Assembly: GCA_001464995.1 (NCBI GenBank)
Contig: LNEQ01000110.1
Coordinates: 1 to 45,754, forward strand
Direction of reading: 5' to 3'
DNA: 45,754 bases
Source of the DNA: Actinobacteria bacterium Ga0077541
Lineage (GTDB): Bacteria > Actinomycetota > Thermoleophilia > Miltoncostaeales > Miltoncostaeaceae
This document shows, piece by piece, positions 39,363 through 45,754 of this stretch. The translations under genes and the position numbers were made by a program. How positions within the stretch are numbered: position 1 is the first letter of the stretch; every line of letters begins with the position of its first letter. Under the pieces are notes generated by a model that saw nothing but the letters and a program-made list of their open reading frames with translations, was not told where the DNA came from and ran no database searches.

Positions 39363-40615
39363 GGAGCCGGATCGCCCTCGTCGTCGCGGCCGTGGTCGCG
39401 TCACTGGTGCTCGCCGGCCCCGCGTCGGCGGCCCGGCCGGGCTTCATCATCGCGCCCGCGGCCTTCCCCGGCGACGTGACGAGCGCCCGCGCGCTCCTCG
39501 TGCAGTCGCGCTCCGGCCTGCCCGCGGGCTCGCTCGCCCGGCGCGACATCGACTATGTCCTGCGCCTCGGCGCGCGGATGATGACGCTGCGCCAGCCCGC
39601 GGGCCGGCGGGCGACGGCCGCGATGACGCTCCGGGTGAACGCCTGGTGGTACGCGCGCGGCCGCGGCTCGCCGAGCAGCCGCGTCATCGCGCGCCTGCCC
39701 AACGGGATCCTCGCGACCTACTGGGGGGGCCGCGGCTTCGCGATCAACCCGGTCGCCACGGCCGGGCGCTGGCAGGACCTCAACGCCCACTACTCGCCGG
39801 AGGCGCTCGCCACGGCGCTCCTGCCCCTGGGCGTGCGGCGCAACGCGGGCCGCACGGGCTTCCTCCTATGGGAGTACTACGACGTGCCCGACCGGCCCGG
39901 CACGATCCGCCCGGGCGCGTCGGGCATGGCGCAGGGGCGGATGGCGCAACTGATGGCGCGCGCCTACCACCGCACCGGCGACCACCGGTTCGCCGACGCC
40001 GCCCGTGGGGCGCTCGCCTCCTTCCGGGTCCCGGTCTCCCGCGGGGGTGTCGTCAGCGAGGTCGCCGACCCGGCCGGCGTCCCGAAGATGCCCTGGTACG
40101 TGGAGCGCGCCTACCCCGGCGCGAACCCGTGGAAGGGGGCCGCGCTCAACGGCTTCATGGTGACGCTGCTCAACCTCCACGCGACGGCGCCGCTGCTGCG
40201 GGCCCGGCCCGAGTTCCGCGGCGGAAGCCCCAACGAGACCCGCACGCGCCCGCGCGCGGCCGGCGCCGAGGAGGCCGGCGACTTCGCGCTCGACCTGATG
40301 CGGACCGGTGAGCAGACGCTCGCGCGCTACCTGCCGGTGCACGACACGGGCACCTGGAGCCTCTACGGCCTGCTCACCCCGGGCCGCCCGTGGAAGTCGT
40401 ACCTCGCCGACGAGGGGTACCACTGCTACCACGTGACGCTGCTGCGCTCGCTGGCGAAGATCTCGCCCGACATGGCCTTCGCCGCGGTGGCGGACCGCTG
40501 GTCCGACTACGCGCTGCGGGTCGGGGTCCGCTGTGAGCCGGGCTCACTGCCCCCGCCGTCCCAGCCGCCCCCGGGCGCTCTCGGCGGCCCGGGGGTCTCC
40601 GCCTCCCGCGGATAG
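39359..40615 (+). CDS. Secreted D-glucuronyl C5-epimerase-domain protein
   Basis: 418 residues from GTG 39359, overlapping the upstream stop (GTGA). A signal peptide (RSRIALVVAAVVASLVLAGPASA) precedes an alpha/alpha-barrel-like region: QGRMAQLMARAYHRTGDHRFADAA, NPWKGAALNGFMVTLLNLH, DTGTWSLYGLL and the final DEGYHCYHVTLLRSLAKI, which resembles the C-terminal YHKLHIxQL active-site segment of glucuronyl C5-epimerases. A role in modifying extracellular uronic-acid polysaccharide is inferred; the substrate is unknown. The last 25 residues are a Pro/Gly-rich tail, and the stop codon falls in the loop of a perfect hairpin. Confidence 0.75.
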   Translation: MRSRIALVVAAVVASLVLAGPASAARPGFIIAPAAFPGDVTSARALLVQSRSGLPAGSLARRDIDYVLRLGARMMTLRQPAGRRATAAMTLRVNAWWYARGRGSPSSRVIARLPNGILATYWGGRGFAINPVATAGRWQDLNAHYSPEALATALLPLGVRRNAGRTGFLLWEYYDVPDRPGTIRPGASGMAQGRMAQLMARAYHRTGDHRFADAARGALASFRVPVSRGGVVSEVADPAGVPKMPWYVERAYPGANPWKGAALNGFMVTLLNLHATAPLLRARPEFRGGSPNETRTRPRAAGAEEAGDFALDLMRTGEQTLARYLPVHDTGTWSLYGLLTPGRPWKSYLADEGYHCYHVTLLRSLAKISPDMAFAAVADRWSDYALRVGVRCEPGSLPPPSQPPPGALGGPGVSASRG

Positions 40616-40626
40616 TCCGCGGGAGG
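40602..40626. terminator. Bidirectional terminator hairpin between convergent genes
   Basis: A perfect 11-bp stem CCTCCCGCGGA/TCCGCGGGAGG with loop TAG, which is the stop codon of the epimerase-like gene. The fusA stop lies 5 bases beyond on the other strand. No T run; the symmetric stem could act for both convergent transcripts. Confidence 0.6.
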
Positions 40627-40630
40627 GGTG

Positions 40631-42730
<2,100 letters not shown>

Positions 42731-42828
42731 GAAGAATCACCTCGTCAGTCACGGCGCCGACCGGTAGCGGCCGAACGCGGAAATCGTCTTCATCCACCCA
42801 GCCCGCGCCGATCGGCGGCGGGGCGTGC

Positions 42829-43299
42829 TTACCAGCGGTAGTGCGCGAACGCCTTGTTGGCCTGGGCCATGCGGTAGAGGTCGTCCTTCCGCTTGAAGGC
42901 GCCCCCCTGCGACCCGAGGGCGTCCAGGAGCTCGTTGGCGAGCCGCTCGCTCATCTGCTTCTCGCGCCGCTCGCGGGCGAAGCGCACCAGCCAGCGGATC
43001 GCCAGCGTGCGACCGCGCCGCGGAGCGACCTCGATCGGCACCTGGTAGGTCGCGCCACCGACCCGGCGGGACTTGACCTCGAGGGCCGGCGTGACGTTGC
43101 GGACCGCTTCCTCCATGACCGCGACGGGGTCGCGTCCGGTGCGGTCGCGGATGCGCTCCAGCGCCCCGTAGACGACACCCTCGGAGGTCGACTTCTTGCC
43201 GTCCTTGAGCACCTTGTTCACGAGCTGCGTGACCAGGGGGCTGTTGTAGACGGGGTCCGGGTCGAGCGGACGGCGTGTGATGACTGCGCGACGTGGCAT
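42829..43299 (-). CDS. rpsG: 30S ribosomal protein S7 (uS7)
   Basis: 156 residues. [40 protein letters not shown] and [28 protein letters not shown] match the family. S7 nucleates the 3' domain of 16S rRNA; in E. coli it represses the str operon. The ATG overlaps the rpsL stop (TAATG). Confidence 0.98.
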   Translation of the reverse strand: MPRRAVITRRPLDPDPVYNSPLVTQLVNKVLKDGKKSTSEGVVYGALERIRDRTGRDPVAVMEEAVRNVTPALEVKSRRVGGATYQVPIEVAPRRGRTLAIRWLVRFARERREKQMSERLANELLDALGSQGGAFKRKDDLYRMAQANKAFAHYRW

Positions 43300-43670
43300 T
43301 ACTTCGGCTTCTTCGCGCCGTACTTGGACCGGCCCTTGCGGCGATCGGAGACGCCTGCGGCGTCGAGCGCCGCGCGGATCACCTTGTACCGGACGCCCGG
43401 GAGGTCGCGGACGCGGCCTCCGCGCACCAGGACCACCGAGTGCTCCTGGAGGTTGTGCCCCTCACCGGGGATGTAGGACGAGATCTCCATGCCGTTCGTG
43501 AGGCGCACGCGAGCGACCTTCCGCAGAGCCGAGTTCGGCTTCTTCGGGGTGGTCGTGTAGACGCGGGTGCACACACCGCGCTTCTGGGGCGCGCCCCGGA
43601 GGGCCGGGGTCGTCACTCGGGAGAACTTGGGGCTGCGGCCCTTGCGGACCAGCTGATTGATCGTGGGCAC
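43299..43670 (-). CDS. rpsL: 30S ribosomal protein S12 (uS12), Arg at position 88
   Basis: 123 residues from GTG 43670 ([11 protein letters not shown]), with AAAAAAGG before it; the in-frame ATG at 43700 would add ten residues not found in the family. The decoding-site loop [13 protein letters not shown] keeps Lys43. The second loop reads [10 protein letters not shown], with Arg88 where most bacteria have Lys; Asp89, the methylthiolation site, is present. Lys88Arg confers streptomycin resistance when it arises in Mycobacterium tuberculosis and E. coli. Confidence 0.97.
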   Translation of the reverse strand: MPTINQLVRKGRSPKFSRVTTPALRGAPQKRGVCTRVYTTTPKKPNSALRKVARVRLTNGMEISSYIPGEGHNLQEHSVVLVRGGRVRDLPGVRYKVIRAALDAAGVSDRRKGRSKYGAKKPK

Positions 43671-43721
43671 GTCGGCCTTTTTTCGAGCGCAACAGGACAT
43701 TGCCGGGCGAGCGGCTGGGGA

Positions 43722-43730
43722 AAGGTAGCA
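43722..43730 (-). promoter_or_regulatory. Extended -10 promoter of the str operon
   Basis: TGCTACCTT fits TGnTANNNT. Initiation near 43715 leaves a leader of about 45 bases before rpsL. The TGCTA core is shared with the candidate tuf and rpmJ promoters. The -35 is weak (TGGAGC at a 17-base spacing). Confidence 0.45.
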
Positions 43731-43767
43731 CGCCCACGGGACCCGCTCCAGGGGTGTGCACCGTGTG

Positions 43768-44544
43768 TCAGACGCGCGGGGCGAGCGTCTCCAGCGCGAG
43801 CTCGGCGCGGGTGCGCAGCTTCGCGATGCCGCGGATCTCGGTGTCGATGCTCCACCGCAGGGGCAGCGCGCGCGGCACCGACCACCAGATGACGTCGGTC
43901 CGCCGCCCGGGATGCGTTCCGCCGGTGTCCGTGATCGTGCGCACCACGACCACGGGCAGGCGGCGCCCGTCGATCTCGACGGCGTCCCTGCGCAGCACGC
44001 GGCTGCGCACGGTGATCGGCAGCGTGCCCGCCGTGTAGCGGCTGCTCCAGGTGTCGCCGACCACGAGACGGGCCGGGAAGCGCAGCGGGGCGGGCCTCAG
44101 CTCCCGGCGGTCGTCGCGCCCCACGCCGAGGAAGGTGACCTTGGTCCGCGTCGAGACGCGCCGGGTGGCGCCCGCCTTGCCGACCCGCAGGAGCGACGAC
44201 TCGACGTGCTCCTCGCTGATGTCCAGCGCCTCGCGGTACCCCCCCGGCGCGGGGGTGACCGTGTAGAGCGCGACGTCCGGCAGGTCGCGTGTCAGGTCGA
44301 TCGGCCCGACCCCGCCGCGCTCGCTGCCGCTCTGGCGTAGGCGGTAGACGCCGGCGCGCGGGACGCCCGGCCGCGGTCCCGCGCCGCCGCCGGCGGCGGC
44401 GCGGAAGTCGCGCACCGCGGCGTCCGGGTCGGCCGCCGTGCTCTCCCCCGCGCGGCTCCACAGCCAGAAGCCCGTGCCGACGGCGACCAGCAGGAGGAGG
44501 ATCAGCGACGCCCGCAGCGGCCGGGCGATGAGTCCGGGGAACAC
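43768..44544 (-). CDS. Membrane-anchored extracytoplasmic protein of unknown function
   Basis: 258 residues from GTG 44544. A short basic start ([12 protein letters not shown]) and one hydrophobic helix ([16 protein letters not shown]) anchor it, followed by about 230 residues predicted outside. The outer part is mainly beta strands ([50 protein letters not shown]), loosely like LolA/DUF3108-type lipid-binding beta folds. That is only an impression; I do not recognise a family. TACCCT ends 6 bases before the GTG, suggesting a leaderless mRNA. A longer in-frame ATG start (44598) would cover that promoter. Confidence 0.75.
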   Translation of the reverse strand: MFPGLIARPLRASLILLLLVAVGTGFWLWSRAGESTAADPDAAVRDFRAAAGGGAGPRPGVPRAGVYRLRQSGSERGGVGPIDLTRDLPDVALYTVTPAPGGYREALDISEEHVESSLLRVGKAGATRRVSTRTKVTFLGVGRDDRRELRPAPLRFPARLVVGDTWSSRYTAGTLPITVRSRVLRRDAVEIDGRRLPVVVVRTITDTGGTHPGRRTDVIWWSVPRALPLRWSIDTEIRGIAKLRTRAELALETLAPRV

Positions 44545-44550
44545 ACGCCA

Positions 44551-44556
44551 AGGGTA
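44551..44556 (-). promoter_or_regulatory. -10 of a leaderless promoter for the membrane-anchored protein
   Basis: TACCCT with a 6-base gap to GTG 44544, and no ribosome-binding site between. Confidence 0.4.
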
Positions 44557-44639
44557 GTGCCTCGGGGGGGTGCACCCGGCACGCCGGGGCGCGAGCACGT
44601 CCTACAACGGATATTGCAGGGAGAACGCGCGATCAGGTG

Positions 44640-44645
44640 TACGGT
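44640..44645 (+). promoter_or_regulatory. -10 of a leaderless promoter for the MepA-like gene
   Basis: TACGGT with a 6-base gap to ATG 44652. TTGCAG lies 20 bases upstream, too far for a normal -35. Confidence 0.35.
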
Positions 44646-44651
44646 CGCCCT

Positions 44652-45467
44652 ATGCCCGGGTCACGCCGTCACCGCCGCGAGGCGCTCCACTGCTGCCCGG
44701 CCTGCGCCGCGTCGGTGCGCGGGCGGCCGCAGGTGGGCCGGTCGGCCCCCCGCCCATGGCTCTGGGTGACGCTGCTGGCGCTGGTCGCCGCCATGATCCC
44801 GCTCGCGGCGATGGAGGGCGGGGAGCCCGCCGTCGCGCAGGCCGCGATCGCGTCGCCGGTCCCCCCGGCGCTCGAGCCGGCCCCCGTGCCGGACGTCGCC
44901 GAGATCGTCCCCGATCAGCCCGCGTCCGAGAAGCCGCCCGCCCCGAAGAAGACGACGACTCCGGCCGTGGTGTGGCGCGACAGCCGGGCCGTCGGGACGC
45001 CCAACGCCGGCAGCCTCGTGAACGGCGTGCGCCTGCCCGCGTCCGGCGTCGGCTACTACACCTACAACCCGGCCACCCAGCAGCCCCCGGGCGGACCGGA
45101 CCGCACCTGGGGGACGGCGCGCCTGGTGCGCGAGGTCATCGACCTCGGCCGGTGGTGGGCGCGCACGTACCCGAAGCAGCCGCCCCTCGGCATCGGCGAC
45201 CTGTCGCGTCCGTCCGGAGGGGCCTTCCACGGTCCGGTCGTCGGGCACCAGTCGCACCAGAACGGCCTCGACGTCGACATCCGCCTCGTGCGGCGCGACG
45301 GGGCGCGGGCGCAGGTCGATCCCTCCCAGGCGGTCGTCGACCGGCTGGTGTCACGGGGTGCCTCGCTGGTGCTGATCGGCCCGAACCTCGACCTGCGCGG
45401 CCCGTCGGGTGTGGTCATGCCCTGGCCGGCCCACGACGACCATCTGCACGTGAGGTTCCCGGGCTGA
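44652..45467 (+). CDS. MepA-like penicillin-insensitive murein endopeptidase (peptidase M74), membrane-anchored
   Basis: 271 residues. A short cytoplasmic N-terminus with a cysteine cluster (HCCPAC) precedes one hydrophobic helix (about 36-54) and a Pro/Ala-rich linker (70-105). The LAS-type zinc peptidase domain carries GIGDLSRPSGGAFHG, the metal motif GHQSHQNGLDVD (H199, H202, D209) and the catalytic/metal motif HDDHLHVRF (H264, H266). It should cleave cross-links in peptidoglycan outside the cell, complementing the PBP4-type enzyme elsewhere in the window. ATG 44652 is chosen for its leaderless promoter; GTG 44637 is an alternative. Confidence 0.88.
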   Translation: MPGSRRHRREALHCCPACAASVRGRPQVGRSAPRPWLWVTLLALVAAMIPLAAMEGGEPAVAQAAIASPVPPALEPAPVPDVAEIVPDQPASEKPPAPKKTTTPAVVWRDSRAVGTPNAGSLVNGVRLPASGVGYYTYNPATQQPPGGPDRTWGTARLVREVIDLGRWWARTYPKQPPLGIGDLSRPSGGAFHGPVVGHQSHQNGLDVDIRLVRRDGARAQVDPSQAVVDRLVSRGASLVLIGPNLDLRGPSGVVMPWPAHDDHLHVRFPG

Positions 45468-45490
45468 CGCCCCGCGGCGCGGCCCCGGCG

Positions 45491-45754
45491 TCAGTCGGTG
45501 GGCCGCACCACGGCGTAGCGGGCGCAGGCGAACTCCCTGTTGCGGCCCAGCTCCTCGAGCCGGAGCTCGATCCTGCGGGGCAGCAGCGGCGCCCCCGCCC
45601 CGAGGGTGAGCGGCGCGATGTAGACGATCACCTCGTCGAGGAGACCGGCGTCGGCGAACTGGCCGGCGAGGTCGCCGCCCCCGACGACCCACAGGTCGCG
45701 GCCGCCGGCCGCCCGGGTCATGTCCCGGTGCACGCCGGCGACGTCGCCGGCGGT
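45491..45754 (-). CDS. RibD C-terminal/dihydrofolate reductase-like protein, 5' end outside window
   Basis: Only the C-terminal 87 residues are inside the window. GGRDLWVVGGGDLAGQFADAGLLDEVIVYIAP and LGAGAPLLPRR match the RibD-C / DHFR-like reductase fold: the WVVGGG stretch binds NADPH, and GLLDE and LGxGxPL are family hallmarks. These are stand-alone reductases of the dihydrofolate-reductase family, often of unknown substrate. It is convergent with the MepA-like gene, with 23 bases between stops. Codons for the N-terminal half lie beyond position 45754. Confidence 0.88.
   Translation of the reverse strand, partial: TAGDVAGVHRDMTRAAGGRDLWVVGGGDLAGQFADAGLLDEVIVYIAPLTLGAGAPLLPRRIELRLEELGRNREFACARYAVVRPTD

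Noticed and set aside
43671-43700. ATG start at 43700 for rpsL
   Set aside because: It adds SCCARKKAD, not found in S12; the GTG gives the standard [11 protein letters not shown] start with a purine-rich site upstream.

Overview
The window is a high-GC actinobacterial chromosome segment dominated by the str, S10, spc and alpha ribosomal-protein operons, nearly all on the minus strand. The very high GC, frequent GTG starts, 4-base ATGA/GTGA gene overlaps, apparently leaderless promoters, and CSLREA, DUF11 and Ig-like secreted proteins suggest a deep-branching actinobacterium, possibly class Thermoleophilia. That placement is inference from style and gene order; no tree was computed.

Left part (1-7.7 kb): a divergent pair (RNA m5U methyltransferase, cut by the window start, and a degenerate M3-like peptidase), then nagA, a nitrilase, a NifU-type Fe-S scaffold domain, tRNA-Pro(CGG), a PAP2 membrane phosphatase, a 65-residue HTH protein and a PBP4-type D-Ala-D-Ala carboxypeptidase. 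From 7.7 to 13.4 kb a tightly overlapping minus-strand unit reads aminotransferase, LapA-like protein, surE, HAD phosphatase, ligA, membrane protein. From 13.4 to 16.8 kb lie two secreted proteins: one of Ig-like repeats, and one with a putative thioester domain plus a DUF11 domain.

Central part (17-36.4 kb), minus strand, read from high to low coordinates: tuf, then rpsJ-rplC-rplD-rplW-rplB-rpsS-rplV-rpsC-rplP-rpmC-rpsQ-rplN-rplX-rplE-rpsN-rpsH-rplF-rplR-rpsE-rpmD-rplO-secY-adk-map, then a secreted CSLREA beta-helix protein where infA would be expected, then rpmJ-rpsM-[165-bp foldback element]-rpsK-rpsD-rpoA-rplQ-truA. The order is canonical except for the missing infA, the inserted secreted-protein gene and the foldback element.

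Right part (36.6-45.75 kb): a YdiJ-like FAD/Fe-S dehydrogenase and a glucuronyl C5-epimerase-like exoprotein on the plus strand split fusA-rpsG-rpsL from tuf. Beyond rpsL are a membrane-anchored protein of unknown function, a MepA-like murein endopeptidase and the C-terminal part of a RibD/DHFR-like reductase, cut by the window end.

Most notable observations: a near-palindromic MITE-like element inside the alpha operon; an apparent AUA start for adk and CUG start for the PBP4 gene; Arg at S12 position 88, a streptomycin-resistance substitution in other bacteria; a 110-residue charged tail on L4; a pseudo-metallopeptidase; a thioester-domain protein; two recurring promoter patterns; and a terminator-like hairpin in the tuf leader. 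I found no CRISPR array, prophage, transposase gene or clearly new multi-gene system. No gene-free stretch exceeds about 235 bases.
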